Assembly (NCBI RefSeq): GCF_001586255.1
Contig: NZ_CP014544.1
Coordinates: 768,501-832,500 of the forward strand
DNA: 64,000 nt
Direction of reading: 5' to 3'
Origin: Zhongshania aliphaticivorans
GTDB lineage: Bacteria; Pseudomonadota; Gammaproteobacteria; Pseudomonadales; Spongiibacteraceae
Shown: piece after piece, positions 29,606 to 38,448 of the stretch
How the letters are laid out: every line of letters starts with the position of its first letter
Position numbering within the stretch: the stretch's first letter is position 1
Position numbers and translations under genes: made by a program
The notes under the pieces: generated by a model
The model's input: the letters and a program-made list of their open reading frames with translations, nothing else
What the model was told of the DNA's origin: nothing
The model's database searches: none

Positions 29606-31450
29606 ATGACGCGTTTACTCGCTGCAATGATGGGGTTTGTATTCTGCGTTCCCGCCTTCGCCGTAGATGCTGCTCGTCAGGGCGTAGACGTAAGCGCGCT
29701 GGCACAGAGTAATTCATGGCGAGCTTTGCTGCATATTCCCCGGGGCGAAAATAAACACAGCTATATTGATGACCCCCGGTTTTTTCTTGCTAAAGACGGT
29801 CCAAGTAATCGGACTGCCGAACTTGTTGCAACATTAGCTGCTTTTGCGCAGGACCCTCAGTCAACGGCCTGCCGTTTTCCCGCTCGTTACCAATGGCTGC
29901 AGCAGCGGGGTGTATTGCCACCAACCTTGTTGGCGCACTGTGCCGAGTATCAACAGTGGCGGACGCAAACTGATATAAATCGAGTGGTTTTGGTGCTGGC
30001 TGCGAGCTATTTAAACAGCCCCTCGTCAATGTATGGCCATACCTTTTTACGGCTTGACCCGGCGGGTGAGCGCAGCGAGAGCGCCTTTTTATCTTACGCG
30101 CTGAATTTTGCAGCGAATATTCCCACTGGCGAAAACGGTTTGTTATATGCGTATCGGGGCATCGTGGGGGGATACCCTGGACTGTTCAGTATGCAGCCTT
30201 ATTATGAAAAAATTCAGGAGTATAGCCGTCTAGAAAACCGCGATATGTGGGCCTACCCCCTGCGTTTGAGCGCCGAACAAATCGATACTCTGCTGGCGCA
30301 TACTTGGGAATTGCGGGAGATTAATTTTGATTATTATTACTTTGACGAAAACTGTTCTTTCCGACTGCTAGAGTTACTGGAAGTGGCGCTGCCGGACGTG
30401 GATTTGACCTCCCGCTTTACCCGCGCGGCAATGCCCATCGATACCGTGCGGGAGGTTATCGATGCTGGTTTGGCGGAAGAGCCGGAGTATCGCGCGTCGA
30501 AGCGGGTTGAGCTTGAATTATTGCTGGCGGACTTTAATGGTGAGCAGCGAGAGTTAATAAAGGCGTTGGCGAGAAGCGATGATGCCCTTGCGAGCGCAGA
30601 ATTTGCTCGCTATTCAGGCCGAGAGCGTCAGGCCATGGCGATGACCGCTTACCGCTATTTGCGTTACAGCGATAATCGCGCGCAGCGCAGCAGCGCGGGG
30701 GCTGCGCGTAGTCTGGCGCTGCTGCGTGAAGTGCAGGGTCACGACCGGGTCGAGTGGCCACAAGCGCCATCACCGGCCAAGCCGGATCAGGGACACCCGA
30801 CATCCTTATTTGCATTGAATGTGGGTTCCCGTGATGACCGTCAGTACAGTACCGCTGAGTGGCGGATTAGTTATCACGATGCTTTAGATTCCGCTGCCGG
30901 ATATCCCGCGGGTGCAAGCTTGAGCATGGGGCGTGTAGAAGTGCGCTGGCAGGAAGGTCGTGACGCGGGCGATGATAATATTCAATTGCAGCGCTTTGAC
31001 CCTGTGGCGATCCGTTCATTGGCGCCGCGCAATGGCTTTTTTTCGCCGCTGAGTTGGCAGGTCGACGCCGGGCTAGAGCGTTTAGACGACGCGCCTGAAC
31101 AGAGTTTGGTTAGTCGTATTAGCGGCGGAGCGGGCTATAGTGCCGACGTGTTGGGTGGCGTGGCGTATGTGCTGCCGGGGCTGCGCTTGGAATATAACGG
31201 TGATGCGAAGCAGCATTTACGTCTTGCGCCACACGTCGCGTTGGGACAGTTGTGGCAGGGCGCTGTGCTGGCGACGGAGCTGAGCTTTCGCTACAGTGAT
31301 TTTGGCGGTGACGGCGAGCGTCGCAGCGTTAGCGTTAGCAGTAATTGGGCCTTGTCGAGCGCGTATGCCCTGCGCGGTTCGGTGGCCTACCGTCACCAAC
31401 CCTGGGGCGAGTCGACGGGAATAGAGTTGCAATGGCGCTATTATTTTTGA
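29606..31450 (+). CDS. DUF4105 (Lnb-like) envelope protein with C-terminal beta-barrel-like region
   Basis: A 614-residue exported protein. A signal peptide (about 1-20, ending PAFAVDA) precedes a DUF4105 domain (about 30-390). Its likely active residues are His145 in SMYGHTFLRL and Cys250 in YYYFDENCSFRLLEL. Members of this family include Lnb, a lipoprotein N-acyltransferase of Bacteroides. The C-terminal 220 residues alternate polar and hydrophobic residues, with repeated aromatic strands, and end in phenylalanine (LQWRYYF), which suggests an outer-membrane barrel. The true substrate is unknown: this lineage should also have the canonical Lnt, so a different acyl or peptide substrate is possible. 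Confidence 0.85.
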   Translation: MTRLLAAMMGFVFCVPAFAVDAARQGVDVSALAQSNSWRALLHIPRGENKHSYIDDPRFFLAKDGPSNRTAELVATLAAFAQDPQSTACRFPARYQWLQQRGVLPPTLLAHCAEYQQWRTQTDINRVVLVLAASYLNSPSSMYGHTFLRLDPAGERSESAFLSYALNFAANIPTGENGLLYAYRGIVGGYPGLFSMQPYYEKIQEYSRLENRDMWAYPLRLSAEQIDTLLAHTWELREINFDYYYFDENCSFRLLELLEVALPDVDLTSRFTRAAMPIDTVREVIDAGLAEEPEYRASKRVELELLLADFNGEQRELIKALARSDDALASAEFARYSGRERQAMAMTAYRYLRYSDNRAQRSSAGAARSLALLREVQGHDRVEWPQAPSPAKPDQGHPTSLFALNVGSRDDRQYSTAEWRISYHDALDSAAGYPAGASLSMGRVEVRWQEGRDAGDDNIQLQRFDPVAIRSLAPRNGFFSPLSWQVDAGLERLDDAPEQSLVSRISGGAGYSADVLGGVAYVLPGLRLEYNGDAKQHLRLAPHVALGQLWQGAVLATELSFRYSDFGGDGERRSVSVSSNWALSSAYALRGSVAYRHQPWGESTGIELQWRYYF

Positions 31451-32331
31451 GCTTTAGTCGGATGGTGGCTGTGGCCTTATGCTGGCGCAAACCCGGTGTT
31501 TTGCTGCTGTTATGCTTTCAGCTTAGTGCTTGTGAAGGCCTGCTATTTTTTCCGCAGCAGCAATTGTTGCGAACCCCCGCCGATGTTGGCTTGAGCTATA
31601 GCGATGTGCAGATCACGGTCGATGACAGCGCTACGCTGCATGGCTGGTGGCTGCCTGCAGTGGGCGACGCCACGGCGACACTGCTATTTGCCCACGGCAA
31701 TGCTGAAAATATCAGTACTCATTTGGCCAGTGTGTATTGGCTGCCCGCTCAGGGGGTCAATGTACTGCTCATTGATTACCGCGGTTATGGTGGCTCATTA
31801 GGCCGACCAAGTGTCGCGTCGGCGCAAGAGGATATTCTCGCGAGTTTGGTATGGTTACAAGATCAGCCTCCGCTACAAGAAACGCCGATTCTGGTCTTAG
31901 GTCAAAGCCTGGGCGCGAGTTTGGCGGGCGTCGTTGTGGCGCGTCATCGCAGCGAATTTGCTAATTTAGCAGGGGTGATTTTAGACGCAGGATTTACTGG
32001 TTATAGCGCTATTGCCAAGACCGTGGCAGCCGCTAATTACGTGACGTGGCCTTTTCAATGTCCGGTCGCGTGGGCGATGCCCAAGGGCCAGGATTTGATT
32101 GCCGAAGTTGCTGAGATTGCGCCGCTGCCGCTATTGTTGATTCATGGCCGCAGCGATCCCGTTGTGCCATATGCAAATGCGGTGGCGCTATACGCTGCGG
32201 CCGCATCGCCGCGCCAGCTGCTCAGTTACGATGGTGGTCATATTGAAACCTTTAACCATCCGCATGCGGGCATGCAAAACCGGGCCACCGTCATGGATTT
32301 TATTCGCAAGGCGGTGGCCCAGTGGCGCTAA
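31432..32331 (+). CDS. Lipoprotein alpha/beta hydrolase
   Basis: A serine hydrolase of the YfhR/BEM46-like group, up to 299 residues. The hydrophobic N-terminus ends in a lipobox (LLLLCFQLSAC, then E), so it should be lipid-anchored. The fold signature includes the oxyanion region LLFAHGNAENIS, DYRGYGGSLG, the nucleophile elbow GQSLGAS, and the acid/base end LLIHGRSDPVVP and GGHIETFN. I choose ATG 31432 because GGGAA lies about 10 bp upstream; ATG 31462 would give a shorter signal peptide and is equally plausible. It begins inside or just after the DUF4105 gene, so the two are probably coupled. Confidence 0.87.
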   Translation: MALLFLSFSRMVAVALCWRKPGVLLLLCFQLSACEGLLFFPQQQLLRTPADVGLSYSDVQITVDDSATLHGWWLPAVGDATATLLFAHGNAENISTHLASVYWLPAQGVNVLLIDYRGYGGSLGRPSVASAQEDILASLVWLQDQPPLQETPILVLGQSLGASLAGVVVARHRSEFANLAGVILDAGFTGYSAIAKTVAAANYVTWPFQCPVAWAMPKGQDLIAEVAEIAPLPLLLIHGRSDPVVPYANAVALYAAAASPRQLLSYDGGHIETFNHPHAGMQNRATVMDFIRKAVAQWR

Positions 32332-32345
32332 GGCGAATTTGGCCT

Positions 32346-32828
32346 TTAGTGCTGATGTCCGCCTTCGCCGTGGGCGTGACGGTGACGAATTTCTTCGTCA
32401 GTGGCGTCGCGAATGTCCTTGATTAGCACTTTAAAGCTTAAGGTCTGGCCCGCAAGTGGGTGATTGAGGTCAATATCGACCGCAAATTTGCCAACTTTAA
32501 CCACGGTCGCTTGGCGCATGCCCTTGTCGGTATTGAAGCTAATCGCTTGGCCGGGCTTCATTTTGCCTTCGTGCTTGAGGTATTTAGCAGGAATACGCTC
32601 TTGTTTATTGGGCTCTACGTGGCCGTAGGCGTCTTCAGGTGCGAGGGTTACCTCAAACTCTTCGCCCACTTTGTGACCCGCCATGGCCGCTTCTAAGCCG
32701 CTGATGATATTGTCGGCGCCGTGCATATATAGCGACGGGGTATCGTTAAAATTGTTTTCTAATACCGTGCCCTGACTATCGCGAAGTTCGTAGTGAAACG
32801 ACACCACTTTATTTTTGCTGATTTCCAT
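32346..32828 (-). CDS. FKBP-type peptidyl-prolyl isomerase, SlyD-like
   Basis: Cytoplasmic prolyl isomerase/chaperone of the SlyD group, 160 residues from ATG 32828 (MEISKNKVVSFHYEL), which has GAGGAGA a few bases upstream. The FKBP domain carries an IF insert-in-flap (about 70-120) typical of SlyD (APEDAYGHVEP, then GQAISFNTDKG). The C-terminus is His-rich (HRHAHGEGGHQH), suggesting nickel or zinc binding as in SlyD. Convergent with the hydrolase gene (15 bp apart). Confidence 0.93.
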   Translation of the reverse strand: MEISKNKVVSFHYELRDSQGTVLENNFNDTPSLYMHGADNIISGLEAAMAGHKVGEEFEVTLAPEDAYGHVEPNKQERIPAKYLKHEGKMKPGQAISFNTDKGMRQATVVKVGKFAVDIDLNHPLAGQTLSFKVLIKDIRDATDEEIRHRHAHGEGGHQH

Positions 32829-32939
32829 CTTGTCTCCTCGTCGCGATTGGATATCGCACCGCAATCTTAAGCCGCGTATAGTAATCGTGAAATTCGCCCA
32901 GTGGTAGCTTTGCCGGGTTGAATATAATGGAGAAACGCT

Positions 32940-33122
32940 ATGGGCGAGGTCATCTCGTTTAAACGTCGCCCATCGGGGCGGAAGGCAGTGAGCAGCTTAT
33001 GCCGTGAGGGGCATCATAAATGGCGGGTAGATAAGGCTAAGCAGTTTGATGTAAAGCAGGGTAAGTTAGTGACGGTATACCGGTGTGAGCGCTGCGGTGA
33101 ACAGAAAATCACCGCACATTGA
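32940..33122 (+). CDS. Small zinc-ribbon-like protein, unknown function
   Basis: A 60-residue basic protein that I do not recognise. It has a good RBS (GGAGAAACGCT before ATG). A pair C21 and H24/H25 (CREGHHKW) and a C-terminal CERCG could bind zinc. The N-terminal SFKRRPSGRK is strongly basic. Codon use and the RBS make it a credible gene. It is convergent with the 87-residue gene, with 5 bp between stops. Confidence 0.7.
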   Translation: MGEVISFKRRPSGRKAVSSLCREGHHKWRVDKAKQFDVKQGKLVTVYRCERCGEQKITAH

Positions 33123-33127
33123 GGTAC

Positions 33128-33391
33128 TTACTGGATTTCGATTGAGCCACCGTGATTGATTTCATCACTGATTAAGGCGAGCCAGTTTTGCGCTTCGTCT
33201 AGACCTTCAACGGCTTTGACGACGCAGGCGAGGCCGAGTAAATGCTCGCGGAGTAAAACACGCATTGGTAGGTCGTGTTCCTGGGCTTGCTCTTGTAGGA
33301 ACAGAAATGCCTGGGCGCTAATGTCGTCGATATGCATCTGCTGCGTATTTTGACGATATTCTGCTAGTCTAACAACTTTTGGGGCGGCCAT
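33128..33391 (-). CDS. Hypothetical protein, 87 residues
   Basis: Unrecognised small soluble protein starting MAAPKVVRLAEYRQNTQQMH, with AAAGGAGA about 7 bp upstream of ATG 33391. The rest is predicted mainly helical (ISAQAFLFLQEQAQEHDLPMRVLLREHLLGLACVV), with no membrane segment or catalytic motif. It is upstream of and divergent from parC. It may be a lineage-specific conserved protein; I would not assign a function. Confidence 0.68.
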   Translation of the reverse strand: MAAPKVVRLAEYRQNTQQMHIDDISAQAFLFLQEQAQEHDLPMRVLLREHLLGLACVVKAVEGLDEAQNWLALISDEINHGGSIEIQ

Positions 33392-33605
33392 TTCAGTTCT
33401 CCTTTGGTCAACTTGTAATCAAGTATAGGGGGCTGGGCGGATTTAACCCTTCGTAATTACCCGTACGACAGTGAATGTTCACTAGCCTGCATTGCTGCCG
33501 TATCGAGGAGTTGTATTAAACTAGGGGCCGAGCACAAGAATGGGTTTACGTCTGTTTGCTGTGATTAGACTCTAGAATCATTGTTTAAGGATTAAATAAC
33601 ACTGT

Positions 33606-35864
33606 ATGTCGGAAACTATCGTGATTGGCGCTGACGGCGTCGAACAAATGCCATTAAAGACCTACACCGAGAAAGCCTACTTGGACTACTCGATGTACGT
33701 TATTCTCGATCGCGCCCTGCCAAATATTGCCGATGGCTTAAAACCAGTGCAGCGGCGGATTGTCTACGCCATGAGCGAGCTGGGGCTCAAAGCCAACGCT
33801 AAGTATAAAAAGTCGGCGCGCACCGTCGGTGACGTCATTGGTAAATTCCACCCCCACGGTGACAGCGCGGTCTACGAGGCGATGGTGTTGATGTCCCAGG
33901 ACTTCTCCTACCGTTACCCGCTTATTGACGGTCAGGGTAACTGGGGTTCCCCCGACGATCCAAAGTCATTCGCGGCAATGCGTTATACCGAGTCTAAGCT
34001 CACCAAATACGCTGAAGTGTTATTGAGCGAGCTGGGTCAGGGCACGGTTGATTGGGTGCCAAATTTTGACGGCGCGATGGATGAGCCGTCGACCATGCCG
34101 GCGCGGGTGCCGAATATACTGCTCAATGGCACCACCGGTATTGCGGTGGGCATGGCCACTGATATTCCGCCCCATAATTTGCGTGAAGTAGTCAGCGCCT
34201 GCATACATTTGTTAGATGCGCCCAATGCTTCGGTAGCCGAACTGTGTGAGCATGTTAAAGGCCCTGATTTTCCGACTGATGCTGAAATTATCACACCGCC
34301 GGAAGACTTGCGTAAAATGTATGAAACCGGCCGTGGCTCGCTGCGCATGCGTGCGCTGTGGCAGGAAGAGGGTGACGATATTGTTATTACCTCGCTGCCG
34401 CATCAGACTTCAGGTTCCAAAGTGCTAGAGCAAATTGCCGCGCAGATGCAGGCCAAAAAGCTGCCGATGGTAGTGGACTTGCGCGACGAGTCTGACCATG
34501 AGAATCCCACGCGATTAGTGGTTATACCCCGTTCCAATAGGGTTGATGCGCAAGCGGTAATGAATCACTTGTTTGCCACCACGGATCTGGAGCGCAGTTA
34601 CCGGGTCAATATGAATATGATCGGCCTTGACGGTCGCCCTCAGGTGAAAAGCCTGGATAAAATTCTTAGCGAATGGCTAGAGATTCGAACCAACACTACG
34701 CGCCGTCGCCTTGAATTCCGCTTGGACAAAGTGCTTAAGCGCTTACATATTCTCGACGCCTTATTAATTGCCTTTTTGAATATTGACGAGGTTATCGCCA
34801 TTATTCGCGAAGAGGAGCAGCCCAAGCCCGTATTGATGGCGCGCTTTGATTTGACGGATACTCAGGCTGAAGCGGTTTTAGAATTAAAATTGCGGCAGTT
34901 AGCTAAGCTTGAAGAGATGAAAATTCGCGGCGAACAAGAAGAGTTAGCGAAGGAACGCGATTCGCTAGAGCAAACCCTAGGCTCATCTCGGCGTATGAAA
35001 ACCCTAGTTCGCAAAGAATTGCTGGCGGTCGCCGAGGAGTTTGGCGACGAGCGCCGCTCACCATTGGTGGTGCGTGCAGAGGCTAAGGCCTTCTTGGAGG
35101 AAGATATTGTCTCTGCCGAACCCGTTACCGTGGTTTTGTCGGAAATGGGCTGGATCCGCGCCGGTAAAGGCCATGATATTGACCCAGTGAGTTTGAGTTA
35201 TAAATCTGGCGACCGCTATAACTTGGTTGCGCGGGGTCGCAGTAATCAGCCTGTGATTATTCTCGACAGTACCGGACGCAGTTATACCGTAGCGGCGCAC
35301 ACCCTGCCGTCGGCGCGGGGCCAGGGTGAGCCGTTAACTGGTCGAATTAATCCGCCTTCCGGAGTGAGCTTTACCGGCATGATGATGGGCGGTGACGAGG
35401 GCTATTACTTACTCGCCTCGGATGCGGGCTATGGTTTTATTGCCAAATTGGCCGAGTTGCAGAGCAAGAATAAGGCGGGCAAAGCAGCCTTAACCTTGCC
35501 GAACGGCGCAAAAGTGCTACCACCGATTGCCATTGCCGAATTGACCAATAGCTATGTGGTGGCGGTGACGACGGAAGGTCGGATGTTGATTTTTCCTGCC
35601 GCAGAATTACCTGTCATGCCGCGTGGCAAGGGCAATAAGATGATTGGGATTCCGTCGGCGCGCCTAGCGAGCCGTGAAGAGTATGTGACGGCAGTGACGA
35701 TCTTTGGTGAGCGGGACGTGTTGAAGGTGATTTCTGGCAAGCGCCATTTATCCCTTAAGTTTGCTGAGCTCGAACACTATGTGGGTGAGCGCGGCCGTCG
35801 TGGTCACAAATTGCCCCGCGGCTTCCAAAAAGTAGATGCCTTGGAGGCCATCAGCCCTAATTAA
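33606..35864 (+). CDS. parC: DNA topoisomerase IV subunit A
   Basis: ParC is the DNA-cleaving subunit of topoisomerase IV, which decatenates daughter chromosomes. The 752-residue protein has the winged-helix/tower region with the quinolone-determining segment ([16 protein letters not shown]), the catalytic Tyr in [15 protein letters not shown], and a C-terminal beta-pinwheel domain with GyrA-box-like blades (about 500-745). The length is that of ParC (GyrA is about 870-890). The stop codon lies in a 20-bp palindrome shared with the convergent ytjB-like gene. Confidence 0.97.
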   Translation: MSETIVIGADGVEQMPLKTYTEKAYLDYSMYVILDRALPNIADGLKPVQRRIVYAMSELGLKANAKYKKSARTVGDVIGKFHPHGDSAVYEAMVLMSQDFSYRYPLIDGQGNWGSPDDPKSFAAMRYTESKLTKYAEVLLSELGQGTVDWVPNFDGAMDEPSTMPARVPNILLNGTTGIAVGMATDIPPHNLREVVSACIHLLDAPNASVAELCEHVKGPDFPTDAEIITPPEDLRKMYETGRGSLRMRALWQEEGDDIVITSLPHQTSGSKVLEQIAAQMQAKKLPMVVDLRDESDHENPTRLVVIPRSNRVDAQAVMNHLFATTDLERSYRVNMNMIGLDGRPQVKSLDKILSEWLEIRTNTTRRRLEFRLDKVLKRLHILDALLIAFLNIDEVIAIIREEEQPKPVLMARFDLTDTQAEAVLELKLRQLAKLEEMKIRGEQEELAKERDSLEQTLGSSRRMKTLVRKELLAVAEEFGDERRSPLVVRAEAKAFLEEDIVSAEPVTVVLSEMGWIRAGKGHDIDPVSLSYKSGDRYNLVARGRSNQPVIILDSTGRSYTVAAHTLPSARGQGEPLTGRINPPSGVSFTGMMMGGDEGYYLLASDAGYGFIAKLAELQSKNKAGKAALTLPNGAKVLPPIAIAELTNSYVVAVTTEGRMLIFPAAELPVMPRGKGNKMIGIPSARLASREEYVTAVTIFGERDVLKVISGKRHLSLKFAELEHYVGERGRRGHKLPRGFQKVDALEAISPN

Positions 35865-35872
35865 TTAGGGCT
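35853..35872. terminator. Perfect 20-bp palindrome spanning both stop codons of parC and ytjB-like gene
   Basis: AGCCCTAATTAATTAGGGCT is fully self-complementary. On the plus strand it encodes ParC's last codons Ser-Pro-Asn-stop; on the minus strand it encodes the neighbour's Ser-Pro-Asn-stop. The genes overlap by 4 bp (35861-35864). It might act as a bidirectional terminator hairpin, though there is no T-run and no loop spacer. Confidence 0.6.
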
Positions 35873-37081
35873 GTCTGTAGGGTCTTCGTGTTGGCGTAAA
35901 CTGTCTTGCTTGAAGGATTCAAGGCTCAGCTTTTTTAGCTGAGTCTGCTGACGCTCAAGCAAGTCGTTATACGGCGACTTCATACCTATTACCTGATTGC
36001 CACGGAAATCGCCCCACGCCTCTATACGCTCGTGTTGCCGGCTGCTTTTATCTAGCCAGGTGCCTTTGCCCTCGGCGGTGGCACCGTGCAGTTGATCGAT
36101 GGCGGCGCACTCCAGTGATGCACACTCCCAATGATCGCCCTCGCCAAGAATATGGGCGATACCGGCGCGGCTGCGTAAAATTTTATCGAGCTTTTGAAAT
36201 AGCTCGGCGCAGCATAGCGCGCGGAATAGCGGGTGATCGGTGTCGGGCACTTCAAAAAAGCGCAGGCTGATGGCATTGTGGCGATGTACCACTATATCGG
36301 CGTGGTAGAGTCTTGCAATGGCCTCGCCTCGGGCGTAGCTGGTGCGCAGGTGTTCGCGGAAACTGTCGGGGGCCATCTGGGCGTGCAAGGCATCGTAGGC
36401 CTGCCAGTGGCAGTGCAGCACATAATAATCTTTAAAGCGATTTTTGCCGAGTTTGCTCAGGCGTATTTGGGGTTTGTGGATCTCTTCGAGGAGCTTGCCG
36501 AGGCTGTCGCTGCCGCGATACAAGCAATCATCATTGCGCAGCGGTTGCGCTAGTCTGGCCCTCGCCAGCTCTAGGATTTCTTCAATGCGGCGCAACGGTA
36601 CGGCAACAATGGCGTAGCTAAAGCAGGCAAGCAGTCCGGTTAAAATCAGTAGGGTTTTACCGAGATCGCGAATTTCATCGCCAATTAATTCTCGGCTTAG
36701 CGAGAGTTTAACTAAACCTAGGCGGCCATCGGCGGCGACCTGCGCTTCGTAATTGAGGTTTTCTGCGCGCCAGTGGCCTGCTTCTGCGACGGCTTCTTCA
36801 CGGGCATTCGAAATACTGCCGTAGACAATCAGCGGGCTATTAATATAATCCTGCAGTATGGCTTGTAAACTAACCTTGTCGTTGCGCAGCAGTGCTTGCT
36901 GGCTTTGCGAGGCGAGTTGATTGGTCCACTGCTGGCCAATCATGCGGGTGGTTTCCAGCAGTATTTGCTTGCTGGCGGTCATGCTGGTGAGTAATAAGGT
37001 TAGGCCAGCAAGCGCGCAAATGAGCGCGGTAATCAATCCGCACTTGGCAGATAAGGGGAGCTTTAGGAGCTGCTTTAGCAT
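35861..37081 (-). CDS. YtjB/AhpA family membrane protein with C-terminal extension
   Basis: A 406-residue inner-membrane protein. TM1 (about 12-33) and TM2 (about 145-162) enclose a periplasmic sensor-like domain (about 35-140), the SMP_2/YtjB topology. E. coli YtjB is encoded next to serB, as here. The family is poorly characterised. Beyond TM2 there is a cytoplasmic region of about 240 residues, roughly twice the length of E. coli YtjB's tail. Parts such as the segment around [18 protein letters not shown] and [13 protein letters not shown] resemble degenerate class III nucleotidyl cyclases, without the catalytic Asp/Asn set. That resemblance is tentative. Confidence 0.82.
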   Translation of the reverse strand: MLKQLLKLPLSAKCGLITALICALAGLTLLLTSMTASKQILLETTRMIGQQWTNQLASQSQQALLRNDKVSLQAILQDYINSPLIVYGSISNAREEAVAEAGHWRAENLNYEAQVAADGRLGLVKLSLSRELIGDEIRDLGKTLLILTGLLACFSYAIVAVPLRRIEEILELARARLAQPLRNDDCLYRGSDSLGKLLEEIHKPQIRLSKLGKNRFKDYYVLHCHWQAYDALHAQMAPDSFREHLRTSYARGEAIARLYHADIVVHRHNAISLRFFEVPDTDHPLFRALCCAELFQKLDKILRSRAGIAHILGEGDHWECASLECAAIDQLHGATAEGKGTWLDKSSRQHERIEAWGDFRGNQVIGMKSPYNDLLERQQTQLKKLSLESFKQDSLRQHEDPTDSPN

Positions 37082-37147
37082 TTACTATCATTCCATCCGG
37101 AATTAGAAGTTTTATTGGTAATGCGAGTATATCAAGGCTCGCAGCAC

Positions 37148-37176
37148 TTGGGTGGAATCCCGTCAACCGCTACAAT
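37148..37176 (+). promoter_or_regulatory. Putative sigma-70 promoter of serB
   Basis: TTGGGT (37148-37153), 17-bp spacer, TACAAT (37171-37176), with the serB GTG start at 37201. The -10 is a 5/6 match; only the first three bases of the -35 are conserved. Confidence 0.5.
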
Positions 37177-37200
37177 ACGCCGATTACCGTAGGGGGTGGT

Positions 37201-38412
37201 GTGAACGAAATCATATTGATCAATATTGCCGGAGATGATCGTCCGGGGGTGACCAGTAGCATTACCGGTATTCTAGCTGACCACGGGGTGAATATCCTCG
37301 ATATTGGTCAAGCGGTAATACACGATAATTTAGCGCTGGGTTTGTTGGTAGAGGTGCCCGCCAGCGCTGAAGCGGCGAGTATTCTAAAAGATATCCTGTT
37401 TCGCACCCATGAAATGCAAATGCAGGTGCGATTCTTACCTGTTAGCCCCGAGAGCTATAATCAATGGGTGACAGGGCAGGGCAAGCAGCGCCACATAGTG
37501 ACGCTGTTGGCGCGCAAAATCACTGGGCGTCATATTGCCAGTGTCACCGATATTGTGTCGCGTTATGAGCTTAATATCGACCGTATTGACCGTTTGTCTG
37601 GTCGGGTGCCATTAGAAGGGGTCGCACAGCAGTCTAAAGCCTGTGTTGAGTTGTCGGTGCGGGGCAATTTAGTGGATGCCTCCGACTTCCGTCGGGAGCT
37701 ACTGCACTTAGCGAGTGAGCTGGATATTGATATTGCCTATCAAGAAGACAATATGTTCCGGCGAACGCGGCGCTTGGTGGCCTTTGATATGGATTCAACC
37801 CTGATTGAAGCCGAGGTCATCGACGAGTTAGCAAAAGCGGCGGGTGTTGGCGATCAGGTTGCCGAGATTACCGAGCGGGCTATGCGCGGCGAAATTGATT
37901 TTACCGAGAGTTTTAAGGCGCGAGTTGCCCTGCTTAAAGGTTTGGATGAGTCCGTGCTTGAGGGCATTGCCGCCAGCTTAAAAATTACTGAGGGCGCCGA
38001 AAAACTCGTGTCTACCCTAAAACAGCTAGGCTATAAGACCGCGATATTGTCTGGCGGCTTTAGCTACTTTGGCCAGTATCTCCAGCAAAAGCTCGGTATC
38101 GATTATGTGTATGCCAATGAGCTGGTGATTCGGGATGGCAGGGTGACCGGTGAGGTTGAGGGCATTGTTGTTGACGGCCAGCGCAAGGCGGAGTTGTTGC
38201 GCGACATCGCCCAGCGTGAAGGTTTAAATTTAGAACAGGTTATCGCGGTGGGTGATGGGGCTAACGATTTGCCGATGCTGAGTATTGCCGGATTGGGAAT
38301 TGCCTTTCGGGCTAAACCCATCGTTAGAGAAAATGCCAAGCAATCGATTTCGACCCTGGGGCTGGATGGTATTTTGTATTTGCTTGGCATCAGCGACCGC
38401 CATACCAACTAA
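37201..38412 (+). CDS. serB: Phosphoserine phosphatase with N-terminal ACT domains
   Basis: SerB makes the last step of serine synthesis. The 403-residue protein starts at GTG 37201 (AGGGGGTGGT upstream). Two ACT-like regulatory domains (about 1-80 and 98-180; NIAGDDRPGVTSSITGIL) precede a HAD phosphatase domain with the nucleophile Asp196 and acid Asp198 in VAFDMDSTLIEAEV, ILSGGFSYF, and VGDGANDLPML. The double ACT form is typical of Pseudomonas-type SerB. Divergent from the ytjB-like gene and convergent with fimX. Confidence 0.97.
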   Translation: MNEIILINIAGDDRPGVTSSITGILADHGVNILDIGQAVIHDNLALGLLVEVPASAEAASILKDILFRTHEMQMQVRFLPVSPESYNQWVTGQGKQRHIVTLLARKITGRHIASVTDIVSRYELNIDRIDRLSGRVPLEGVAQQSKACVELSVRGNLVDASDFRRELLHLASELDIDIAYQEDNMFRRTRRLVAFDMDSTLIEAEVIDELAKAAGVGDQVAEITERAMRGEIDFTESFKARVALLKGLDESVLEGIAASLKITEGAEKLVSTLKQLGYKTAILSGGFSYFGQYLQQKLGIDYVYANELVIRDGRVTGEVEGIVVDGQRKAELLRDIAQREGLNLEQVIAVGDGANDLPMLSIAGLGIAFRAKPIVRENAKQSISTLGLDGILYLLGISDRHTN

Positions 38413-38418
38413 TGTATG

Positions 38419-38445
38419 TCGCGGCAGGAGTGCCTCCTGCCGCGA
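38419..38445. terminator. Bidirectional hairpin between serB and fimX
   Basis: TCGCGGCAGGAG-TGC-CTCCTGCCGCGA is a perfect 12-bp stem with a 3-base loop, 7 bp past the serB stop and 4 bp before the fimX stop. It lacks T-runs, so it may work with Rho or simply block convergent transcription. Confidence 0.7.
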
Positions 38446-38448
38446 GTG

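Noticed and set aside
31345..31431. Longer N-terminus for the lipoprotein hydrolase (ATG 31345)
   Set aside because: It would overlap the end of the DUF4105 gene and place the lipobox too far from the start for a signal peptide.
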